Part shown: one piece after another, positions 7,805-13,440 of the stretch
Layout: the number at the start of each line of letters is the position of its first letter
Numbering within the stretch: the first letter of the stretch is position 1
DNA from: Clostridia bacterium
Lineage (GTDB): Bacteria > Bacillota > Clostridia > Christensenellales > UBA1242
DNA: 15,818 nucleotides
Assembly: GCA_017473285.1 (NCBI GenBank)
Contig: JAFULP010000079.1
Coordinates: 1 to 15,818 of the forward strand
Reading direction: 5' to 3'
Position numbers and translations under genes: made by a program
The notes under the pieces: model-generated
Database searches by the model: none
Seen by the model: only the letters and a program-made list of their open reading frames with translations
What the model was told of the DNA's origin: nothing

Positions 7805-8276
7805 TGCTTAATTAAGAGAATAGGGGAATAGATATATAATGATGAATGAAGGACTAATGAAAATATGAAGACGTGGCTAAAGCCACTTATTGGGGAAACT
7901 TGCAGTAATATTTTTTCAAGTTAAATCATAAAAATAGCGATTATTAAAGGCAAATTTATGGCAGTGGTAGGATAAAATTGGCAAACTTAGTGGTATAATA
8001 GCGAAAAATATGATAAAATTAGGTTAATTATGGTTATTTTGCGAATAGATGCAAACCTAAATTAAATATATAAAACCCAAGTAAGCCCATCAATATTAGA
8101 AATTAATATTTAAATTAGTGGAAGATTTAGTTAATATATTAAAATAATAGGAAAGTATTTTATACATTTATTTTAAACAATAGGGGATTCGTACATTTTA
8201 TAGAGAAATGATAATAAAAAATGAAGAATTAAAAAGCACTTAGACTTTCCACAATTCTTCACTCTTAATTAATCAT
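7805..8276. other. Long non-coding AT-rich stretch with a few dyads
   Basis: I find no convincing gene on either strand. It contains a 6-bp perfect hairpin GTGGCT-AA-AGCCAC (7873-7886) without a T run; an isolated extended -10 word TGGTATAAT (7991-7999) without a good -35; a loose 9-bp stem with one bulged base pairing about 8017-8025 with 8054-8062; and an inverted repeat TGAAGAATT (8222-8230) / AATTCTTCA (8253-8261) followed on the minus strand by six T. A possible 29-residue minus-strand frame (GTG at 8262 to 8173) has a hydrophobic centre but no ribosome binding site. This may be decayed accessory DNA. Confidence 0.5.
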
Positions 8277-8302
8277 TAAAAAACTCAGGGCAACTCCTGA
8301 GT
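8277..8302 (-). terminator. Rho-independent terminator (minus strand), part of a candidate attenuator
   Basis: On the minus strand ACTCAGG (8302-8296), a six-base loop and CCTGAGT (8289-8283) form a 7-bp stem that runs into six T (8283-8278). It ends transcription from the 128-aa gene. Its 5' arm can alternatively pair with an upstream CTGAG at 8346-8342. Confidence 0.8.
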
Positions 8303-8392
8303 AATCTTTGGTATCCATAAGGGGGTTCCGTTTTTATCCGTCTCAGCCTATGCTGTTATTCAAAGTGTAATTTGTTCCCAATTTACCACTTT
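8303..8392 (-). ncRNA. Candidate structured RNA or leader upstream of the terminator
   Basis: Read on the minus strand, this 90-base stretch is less AT-rich than its surroundings and rich in pairing. A hairpin pairs 8392-8383 with 8370-8362 (nine pairs and one bulged G) around a loop containing GGGAAC. A second hairpin is CAGC-ATAG-GCTG (8355-8344). A C5 run (8325-8321) could pair with the GGG of the first loop. A CTGAG (8346-8342) within this element matches the terminator's 5' arm CTCAG (8301-8297). I do not recognise a known riboswitch family; it may also be simply the gene's 3' UTR. Confidence 0.35.
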
Positions 8393-8463
8393 CAAACTTA
8401 TTAAATCACTAAGTTTTAAGATAAGGTAAATGGTTTCAAATTTTTAAATTTAAATGTTGAAAG

Positions 8464-8850
8464 TTAAAATAAGCTTTTAAAATCTTCAAAAGCATCTTCT
8501 TCATCACTCTCAAGATTATGATTACGCAGTTGTGTTTCAAGATTTATTAAATATTTGGAAACCAACTTATTTTTGCAGTTATACTTATAACGATTAACAT
8601 CAATTCTCTTATAGTCAAAACACTTATTTAATAATTCAACCAATCTATTTCTCTTTTCGTATTTTAACTCATCAAGAAGATAAATGATAGCACTACCAAG
8701 ATTATTATATTTAGATGATTTAGTTGCAGGCATATTATTAAATATATGCCACAAATCACCATGCTCTAAATCATAATTATTATCTATCATATATGCAATC
8801 AAACTATCATAATATTTGAAACTATATCTTTTTCGTATATCAATCTTCAT
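8464..8850 (-). CDS. Hypothetical protein, 128 residues
   Basis: I do not recognise this protein. The start ATG is strongly supported by AAGGAG about 6 bp upstream and by a good promoter just before it. The sequence is soluble, rich in Lys, Asn, Tyr and Asp, mostly helical in appearance, without signal peptide or membrane segment, and has an acidic tail ('LESDEEDAFEDFKSLF'). 'NNYDLEHGDLWHIFNNMP' and 'GSAIIYLLDELKYEKRNRLVELLNKCF' look like a helix-turn-helix-rich globular core, but I see no motif that gives a function. It is the only gene between the non-coding stretch and the four-helix-bundle gene, and its transcript probably runs on through the structured element to the terminator near 8277. 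Confidence 0.7.
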   Translation of the reverse strand: MKIDIRKRYSFKYYDSLIAYMIDNNYDLEHGDLWHIFNNMPATKSSKYNNLGSAIIYLLDELKYEKRNRLVELLNKCFDYKRIDVNRYKYNCKNKLVSKYLINLETQLRNHNLESDEEDAFEDFKSLF

Positions 8851-8870
8851 ACTTTACTCCTTATGAGTGA

Positions 8871-8899
8871 ATTATATCACAACATATATGATGTTTCAA
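8871..8899 (-). promoter_or_regulatory. Promoter of the 128-aa gene
   Basis: On the minus strand TTGAAA (8899-8894), a 17-bp spacer and TATAAT (8876-8871), with TGn directly before the -10. It lies about 20 bp upstream of the start codon. Confidence 0.75.
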
Positions 8900-8936
8900 G
8901 ATGCAATTTAAAAATTCTCGGTTTTTGTATGGAATG

Positions 8937-8964
8937 AAAAAGGACTTTAGATTATTCTAAAGTC
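8937..8964 (-). terminator. Rho-independent terminator of the four-helix-bundle gene
   Basis: A perfect 9-bp stem GACTTTAGA (8964-8956 on the minus strand) with a 4-base loop pairs with TCTAAAGTC (8951-8943) and is followed by five T (8941-8937). It lies just past the stop codon. Confidence 0.85.
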
Positions 8965-8973
8965 TAAAATGTT

Positions 8974-9276
8974 CTATTTTTGTATTTTTTCTTCAATGGT
9001 TTTACAAGATGATGCTAATAATCTTCTTATTTTACCTGCTAAATTTCTTAAGTTTTTAAACTCTTCTATGAATAAAATGTTATTATCAAACAAGGTTTGT
9101 AGCCAACCTTCAGTTTCATAACATTCTTTTCTTGCAATTTGAAATTTTGAAAGCATATCTGCTAAACTTTGCGGATAGTTACCTTCTCTTATATTTGCAT
9201 GAATGCTTGTTACAGATTTTCTAAGTTGAAATATTATATTTGAAACACCTTTCATTGATGCTAACTTATTACACAA
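8974..9276 (-). CDS. Four-helix-bundle protein, 23S rRNA intervening-sequence-protein family
   Basis: The 100 residues from the first usable start (TTG at 9276) show the family pattern: 'QLRKSVTSIHANIREG' (residues ~17-32), then 'SLADMLSKFQIARKECYETEGWLQTL' (~37-62), matching the usual 'S..DF..K..IA.KE..E...WL..L'. This family (IVP/S23) folds as a four-helix bundle that forms oligomers; the Avd protein of diversity-generating retroelements is a relative. Its cellular role is mostly unknown. The frame stays open upstream to 9339 and encodes family-like residues ('ENILLEDSQKLSNDILIL'), so the true protein is about 120 residues, but no ATG, GTG or TTG lies there in frame. An out-of-frame ATG at 9332 would fit if two bases were removed from the TATA run, suggesting an N-terminal frameshift or an unusual start. 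Confidence 0.8.
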   Translation of the reverse strand: MCNKLASMKGVSNIIFQLRKSVTSIHANIREGNYPQSLADMLSKFQIARKECYETEGWLQTLFDNNILFIEEFKNLRNLAGKIRRLLASSCKTIEEKIQK

Positions 9277-9338
9277 TATTAAAATATCATTACTTAACTT
9301 TTGAGAATCTTCTAATAATATATTTTCTTCATAAAGAA

Positions 9339-9367
9339 ATTATAGCATATTTTAACCAATAAAGCAA
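9339..9367 (-). promoter_or_regulatory. Promoter of the four-helix-bundle gene
   Basis: On the minus strand TTGCTT (9367-9362), a 17-bp spacer and TATAAT (9344-9339), with TGn before the -10. It sits directly downstream (in its own direction) of the hairpin array, whose outermost stem begins about 16 bp behind the -35. Confidence 0.7.
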
Positions 9368-9382
9368 TATTTGTTAATGAAT

Positions 9383-9546
9383 TCGCAATTTATTGCGATA
9401 TGTAATTGAAGCAAAGCGATATATGTAATTAAGATGTCAATCTTATATGTAATTCAATATGCTTACAAATTACATATATTGCTAACGCAATAATTACATA
9501 TCCATCTAACGATGGAATTACATATCAATATGCTAATAGCATATTG
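9383..9546. repeat. Array of small hairpins separated by a conserved 10-bp word, inverted about its centre
   Basis: ATATGTAATT occurs at 9398-9407, 9421-9430 and 9445-9454; its reverse complement AATTACATAT at 9468-9477, 9492-9501 and 9516-9525. The spacing within each set is 23-24 bp. Between the words are stems with different sequences that pair: TCGCAAT/ATTGCGA (9383-9398), ATTG/CGAT (weak, 9405-9420), AAGAT-GTCA-ATCTT (9431-9444), ATTGC-TAAC-GCAAT (9478-9491), CCATC-TAAC-GATGG (9502-9515) and a terminal CAATATGCTA/TAGCATATTG (9526-9546). The loop is TAAC in the right half and GTCA (near its complement GTTA) in the left. The centre (9455-9467) looks like half a unit where orientation switches. 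It is not a CRISPR: the units are too short and the variable parts are palindromic. Confidence 0.9.
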
Positions 9547-9550
9547 AATA

Positions 9551-9585
9551 AAAAATTCTCACCCTAAACGGATGAGAATTTTTTT
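9551..9585 (-). terminator. Terminator after tRNA-Glu, T-flanked on both sides
   Basis: AAATTCTCACCC and GGATGAGAATTT pair around CTAAAC, with a T run on either strand. On the minus strand it begins at the tRNA's CCA end, so it terminates the tRNA transcript; it could also stop plus-strand transcription. Confidence 0.85.
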
Positions 9586-9659
9586 GGTACCCGTAAGGGG
9601 AATCGAACCCCTGTCCTAGCCGTGAGAGGGCCATGTCCTAACCTCTAGACTATACGGGC
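9585..9659 (-). tRNA. tRNA-Glu (anticodon CTC)
   Basis: The 75-base minus-strand sequence folds as a tRNA. The acceptor arm GCCCGTA pairs with TACGGGT (one G-T pair), the discriminator is A and CCA is encoded. The D-arm contains AGAGGTTAGGAC, the T-arm has GGGGTTCGATTCCCC, and the anticodon loop CTCTCAC gives anticodon CTC, reading GAG. It stands alone, with its own promoter and terminator. Confidence 0.96.
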
Positions 9660-9678
9660 ATATTTAATTTACTTTTAT

Positions 9679-9707
9679 ATGATAGCACAAACCAATTTAA
9701 ATTTCAA
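9679..9707 (-). promoter_or_regulatory. Promoter of tRNA-Glu
   Basis: On the minus strand TTGAAA (9707-9702), a 17-bp spacer and TATCAT (9684-9679) with TG one base before it; the predicted start is about 13 bp from the mature tRNA. Confidence 0.7.
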
Positions 9708-9725
9708 CCATTTTTTAAAAATAAA

Positions 9726-9753
9726 TTGACAAATTTGTATTATGTGGTACAAT
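9726..9753 (+). promoter_or_regulatory. Promoter of comEC-holA
   Basis: TTGACA (9726-9731), a 16-bp spacer and TACAAT (9748-9753). It is divergent from the tRNA promoter, with about 18 bp between the two -35 hexamers, and leaves a leader of about 100 bp before comEC in which I see no distinct structure. Confidence 0.65.
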
Positions 9754-9859
9754 TATAGTAAATATTATATTTTTAACTTGAATTACTTATAGTTTATAAA
9801 TAGCAAATTAAATATATCAAATAACAAATAGCCACATTACAAAAGAATAGGAGAGATAT

Positions 9860-11392
9860 TTGGAAAACTTAAGACAGAAATTTAAATTATTTAATTATAG
9901 ACCGCTTGTCTTAGTTTTTTTAGGTATTGCCAGTGGAATTTTAATCAATCACTTTATATCTTATCAAACGGCAATATGTGTTGTAGGGATAATACTTGTG
10001 GTGGGGGTGTTGCTGTTTTATAGCATTTTGCACAAAAAGTTTAAGTACTTTGCTATATTTGGCATTACATTTGTATTAGGCTTTTCAACTTACGCAATAT
10101 TTACAAACACAAATCAACACAAGCAATTAAACTATCAATATCAATACGCAATAGGCACAATTAGTAGCATTAAGACATACGATAACTGTCTGTGTTTGTT
10201 GTTAGAAGATGTAGAAGTTGACAATGAGCCTATTGGCTATAATGTTGAAGTGTATTACTACAACTCAAGCCAAAGCGGATATATTGCACTTAAAGCGGGC
10301 GCAAGAATAGGCTTTAACATTAGCAAGCAAAAAGAAGTTGCATATTATTCCGAAGGCGGTTTGCCTAACACATATGTTTTTAATAACAATATAGGCGCTG
10401 AATTTACCACTTATGAAATAAAGTTGTTGGACGAAAAAGATGGTGTTCGCACTAGTTTGCTTAGTCGTATTAGGGATAATTTAAGGTTTGGGCTAAACAA
10501 TTTAAATAGCGAAATGATATATTCGGCTATGTTTGGCGACAAAACTTATTTAAATCACGATTTGTATGATGCCTACAAAGGTGCGGGTGTAGCGCATTTA
10601 TTGGCGGTATCTGGCTTGCATGTGGGGCTGGTGGTTGCCATTATTTATTGGATACTAAACAAGTTAAAAGTAAAAGGCTGGTATAGGGTTGCAATAGTTG
10701 TTGCATTACTATTTGGCTATGCGTACTTGTGTAATTTTTCATACTCAATTTTGCGAGCCAGCATAATGGCAATAGTGCTTATGATTGCGCCTATAATGTT
10801 TAGAGAATATGACTTGTTAAGCAGTATTTGCTTTGCTGGAGCAGCAATATTAGTGATAGAGCCAATGGCGTTGTTTGATTTGAGTGCACAATTAAGTTTT
10901 GGTTGCGTATTTGGTATTGCTATGTTAACGCCAACATTCCAACGATGGTTTAAAAAAGTGCCTATTCCAAGTGGCATTAAGGACGGCTTTTGCATAAGTC
11001 TTTCAACTATTATTAGCACAGCCGTATTTATGGCATATTATTTTAAACAATTGCAACCAATTAGCCTTATTTCAAATATAATAATTTTACCAATATTTTC
11101 GATACTATTTACAATAGTGTTTATTGTGGCAATGCTTAGTTTGATATTGCCTTTTGTTTGTTACGCATTAAATTTGATAAATCCCTTGTTTGAATGGTTA
11201 AATTGGGCTATAATTTTTATGGGTAATATTGCTAAACCAATAATGACACCAAATGTTAATTATTTAACTATAATATTATTTTGTGTATTGTTGGCATTTG
11301 CTAGCAAGTACAATTTGTATAAAAGGTTTAATAAATTTACCATGGTAAGTGCTTGTGTTGGAGTGCTAGCCTTGCAAATGGCGTTGATATAA
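9860..11392 (+). CDS. comEC: ComEC/Rec2 family competence protein, without the beta-lactamase-like domain
   Basis: ComEC is the inner-membrane channel through which single-stranded DNA enters during transformation. The 510 residues have three N-terminal membrane helices (~16-80), the DUF4131 OB-like region (~90-190) and the polytopic Competence domain with the signature 'LLAVSGLHVGLVVA' (~247-260). The usual C-terminal metallo-beta-lactamase-like nuclease domain (Bacillus ComEC has ~776 residues) is absent: the frame ends right after the last membrane helix, followed within 10 bp by holA with its own ribosome binding site, so this is the natural gene end, not a visible disruption. The start is TTG with AGGAGA upstream. 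The nuclease part could be encoded elsewhere. Confidence 0.9.
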   Translation: MENLRQKFKLFNYRPLVLVFLGIASGILINHFISYQTAICVVGIILVVGVLLFYSILHKKFKYFAIFGITFVLGFSTYAIFTNTNQHKQLNYQYQYAIGTISSIKTYDNCLCLLLEDVEVDNEPIGYNVEVYYYNSSQSGYIALKAGARIGFNISKQKEVAYYSEGGLPNTYVFNNNIGAEFTTYEIKLLDEKDGVRTSLLSRIRDNLRFGLNNLNSEMIYSAMFGDKTYLNHDLYDAYKGAGVAHLLAVSGLHVGLVVAIIYWILNKLKVKGWYRVAIVVALLFGYAYLCNFSYSILRASIMAIVLMIAPIMFREYDLLSSICFAGAAILVIEPMALFDLSAQLSFGCVFGIAMLTPTFQRWFKKVPIPSGIKDGFCISLSTIISTAVFMAYYFKQLQPISLISNIIILPIFSILFTIVFIVAMLSLILPFVCYALNLINPLFEWLNWAIIFMGNIAKPIMTPNVNYLTIILFCVLLAFASKYNLYKRFNKFTMVSACVGVLALQMALI

Positions 11393-11402
11393 GGAGAAAA
11401 GT

Positions 11403-12335
11403 ATGAAATTTTTACAATTAAAACAAAGTTTAAGCACACCAAAATTGGCTTATTCAATCACTGGCGATGACGAGTTTTTAGTAAGTCAAGCGGTTAGGAT
11501 TATCAAGGAAGGCTTGGTTAGTTGTTTTGACGAATTTAATTTTGTTAAAGTAGATATGGACAACACCAAAACACAAGATTATGCCAATATTTTAAACACT
11601 ATGGCGTTTGGCGATAGTTTTAGAGTGGTGGTGTTTTATTATCCTAATGCAGAACAAGTAAAGTCGATTAATGCACAACTAAGCGGGCTAGATAGGGTAG
11701 TGGTTGTTTGCGTGCAACCTGCCACAAAGGTTGACGGGGCAGAAATTGTGGACTGCAATCATCTTGACAGAGCAGACTTGATTAAATGGCTTAATAACTA
11801 TTTGGCAAAAGCAAATGCAAAAATTGAAAAGGGCGCATTTGACTATATCATCGACTTATCTGGCGGAGATATGGCGTATCTAAATAGCGAATTGCCAAAA
11901 CTTACAGCTTATTGTGGCGATAAAACGATTAGCGCAAGTGATGTAGATTTGACATTTACTAAAAATAAAAATTATTTTGTGTACCACTTGTCTAATGCCA
12001 TTGATTTAAGGGACAAAAAGGCACAATTTGAGATATTAAACACTCTTACATTGTCGCAAAATATGGGCGAAATATTTATGTTTTTAGGTGGTTATTTTAG
12101 GCGTATGTTTTATTGTAGTATTTCCAAGTCCAGTGATGACGAACTGGCAAACATATTAAAGGTTAAACCTTATGCAATATCTAAAGCCAAACAATGTGTA
12201 ACCAAAAACAAGCCTAAATATTATATAGACTTGTATAACAAATATATCAAACTTGATTATAGCATCAAGTCGGGAGACATTACGCCACAAAATGCAATGT
12301 ATGAATTATTATTAGGTATTGATGCGGTAAAATAG
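11403..12335 (+). CDS. holA: DNA polymerase III subunit delta
   Basis: A 310-residue protein of the HolA family, slightly shorter than the usual ~340. 'LAYSITGDDEFLVSQAVRIIKE' (~15-36) is the typical N-terminus in which the 'GdD.yL' motif replaces a P-loop; 'MAFGDSFRVVVFY' and the C-terminal collar domain 'AQFEILNTLTLSQNMGEIFMFLGGYFRRMF' are characteristic. The delta subunit opens the beta clamp in the clamp loader. It follows comEC by 10 bp with AGGAGAAA, the same order as comEC-holA in many Bacillota, and precedes the rpsT region, also a conserved association. Confidence 0.94.
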   Translation: MKFLQLKQSLSTPKLAYSITGDDEFLVSQAVRIIKEGLVSCFDEFNFVKVDMDNTKTQDYANILNTMAFGDSFRVVVFYYPNAEQVKSINAQLSGLDRVVVVCVQPATKVDGAEIVDCNHLDRADLIKWLNNYLAKANAKIEKGAFDYIIDLSGGDMAYLNSELPKLTAYCGDKTISASDVDLTFTKNKNYFVYHLSNAIDLRDKKAQFEILNTLTLSQNMGEIFMFLGGYFRRMFYCSISKSSDDELANILKVKPYAISKAKQCVTKNKPKYYIDLYNKYIKLDYSIKSGDITPQNAMYELLLGIDAVK

Positions 12336-12356
12336 TATCTATAAAAAAACTATCTA

Positions 12357-12385
12357 TTGACATATAATGCATGATGTGATATAAT
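12357..12385 (+). promoter_or_regulatory. Perfect consensus promoter before the 200-aa gene
   Basis: TTGACA (12357-12362), exactly 17 bp, TATAAT (12380-12385) and TG one base before the -10 (12377-12378). The predicted start lies only about 15 bp before the start codon, leaving room for just the Shine-Dalgarno site. Confidence 0.9.
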
Positions 12386-12408
12386 TTGCTTACTTTTAAG
12401 GAGAAATT

Positions 12409-13011
12409 ATGCAACTACAAAATGAAAATATGGATTGTAGGTTTATTGCAAATAAAATTATTATAGAATACAACAAAACTAAAACAAAAAATTCATTAGG
12501 ACTAACAATCAGTCGCTTGGGTAAATTAGTGTTATTAGTAGAAATTGCTTATATGCAACGTTATAGAAACGCTTTAATACGAGATAATTATAGAAACAAT
12601 GAACAAGGACATGGCTTATATATAGATAGCATATTGTGTAGCTATGATTATTGGAAATTAATGCCTGTGAAAATACCACAAAAGTTTTCAATTAATTTTC
12701 AAGAAACATTTTATTCTCAACAAGAGATAGAGCAATTAATAGGTGATAAGTTAAATTCAAAGATTGATGAGATAATTAATTATATTGTTGAAATTACAAA
12801 TAAAACCGATACTGTTGATTTAAGAGAAATGTTACGTTTAGATGAATACATTAATATTCCAGATACAATGAGATTAGCGTCAATAGTGACGGATAAAGTA
12901 AAATGCGTACTAAGACGAATTTATGTTGTGCCTAAATATTTAATTTATCAAGCGTATCAAGATTTTGATTTTGAAAACTTGGAACAATTCAATAATCTGC
13001 AAACATTATAG
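12409..13011 (+). CDS. Hypothetical protein, 200 residues, strongly promoted
   Basis: I do not recognise this protein with confidence. The ATG has AAGGAGAA upstream and the gene is a single-gene unit with a perfect promoter and a strong terminator. It is soluble, without signal peptide or membrane segment. The N-terminal half 'TISRLGKLVLLVEIAYMQRYRNAL' followed by 'SYDYWKLMPVKIPQKF' resembles loosely the Panacea/SocA-like domain (a 'kLqKLlY.a...yl' helix, then a 'GPV.p.vy' turn) found in antitoxins and phage genes, and the C-terminal half is helical. The resemblance is only by eye and could be chance. There is no toxin-like partner beside it. High Asn, Lys, Ile and Tyr content and isolation between housekeeping genes suggest an accessory gene inserted between holA and rpsT. 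Confidence 0.75.
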   Translation: MQLQNENMDCRFIANKIIIEYNKTKTKNSLGLTISRLGKLVLLVEIAYMQRYRNALIRDNYRNNEQGHGLYIDSILCSYDYWKLMPVKIPQKFSINFQETFYSQQEIEQLIGDKLNSKIDEIINYIVEITNKTDTVDLREMLRLDEYINIPDTMRLASIVTDKVKCVLRRIYVVPKYLIYQAYQDFDFENLEQFNNLQTL

Positions 13012-13012
13012 C

Positions 13013-13044
13013 AAAAAACACTTACTACTTGTAAGTGTTTTTTT
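13013..13044 (+). terminator. Rho-independent terminator after the 200-aa gene
   Basis: CACTTAC (13019-13025), loop TACTT and GTAAGTG (13031-13037), flanked by A and T runs that lengthen the stem, followed by seven T. It begins two bases after the stop codon. Confidence 0.92.
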
Positions 13045-13050
13045 AGTAAC

Positions 13051-13081
13051 AAAAAATAGTGCTTAACCTTAGCACTATTTT
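13051..13081 (-). terminator. Rho-independent terminator after rpsT
   Basis: On the minus strand AATAGTGCT pairs with AGCACTATT around AAGGTTA and is followed by six T (13056-13051). It sits back to back with the terminator of the convergent 200-aa gene. Confidence 0.9.
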
Positions 13082-13084
13082 AAA

Positions 13085-13351
13085 CTAACCTAATTTTTTA
13101 GTTAAATACATACTTAATCTGCTTTTCTTTCTATCTGCATTAGACTTATGAATAATGTTCTTAGATGCTGCTGAGTCAACCAAAGATGTAACTTCGCTTA
13201 GCAACTTTGTAGCCAATTCCTTATCGCCAGCATCAACACTTGCCTTAAACTTTTTGATATATGTATTGATTTCAGATTTAACACGCTTATTTTCAAGTGT
13301 TTGTCTTTCGATAGTATTAATACGCTTTTTTGCTGATTTAATATTAGCCAT
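13085..13351 (-). CDS. rpsT: Small ribosomal subunit protein S20
   Basis: An 88-residue basic protein with the S20 N-terminus 'MANIKSAKKRI' and the helical pattern 'RVKSEINTYIKKFKASVDAGDKELATKLL', 'VDSAASKNIIHKSNADRKKSRL' typical of S20, which binds 16S rRNA. The start at 13351 was chosen over an upstream in-frame ATG at 13399: GGAGGT lies about 6 bp before it, and the extra 16 residues would cover the promoter and are not part of the family. It has its own promoter and terminator and is close to holA, as is common. Confidence 0.97.
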   Translation of the reverse strand: MANIKSAKKRINTIERQTLENKRVKSEINTYIKKFKASVDAGDKELATKLLSEVTSLVDSAASKNIIHKSNADRKKSRLSMYLTKKLG

Positions 13352-13370
13352 TTTAACCTCCATCGCATCA

Positions 13371-13399
13371 ATTATAGCAAATAAATTTACATTATGCAA
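13371..13399 (-). promoter_or_regulatory. Promoter of rpsT
   Basis: On the minus strand TTGCAT (13399-13394), a 17-bp spacer and TATAAT (13376-13371) with TGn before it. It is about 20 bp upstream of the rpsT start codon. Confidence 0.75.
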
Positions 13400-13440
13400 G
13401 GCATTTTAACAAAATTTTTCAATAATTCATAAATTTTATT

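Noticed and set aside
7873..7886. GTGGCT-AA-AGCCAC hairpin as a terminator
   Set aside because: No T run follows on either strand, and the proS terminator is already 70 bp upstream.
8284..8400. TPP riboswitch, suggested by CTGAGA on the minus strand
   Set aside because: The other conserved TPP blocks (the GGGGTGC-like start and the ACCTGATCTGGATAATGCC-like core) are absent and no thiamine gene lies downstream.
9383..9546. CRISPR array
   Set aside because: The repeat is only 10 bp, units are 24 bp, the intervening parts are palindromic, and the repeats change orientation midway; no cas genes are present.
12332..12356. Terminator after holA
   Set aside because: Only a 4-5 bp AT stem with a large A-rich loop and no T run; the holA transcript may continue into the next gene.
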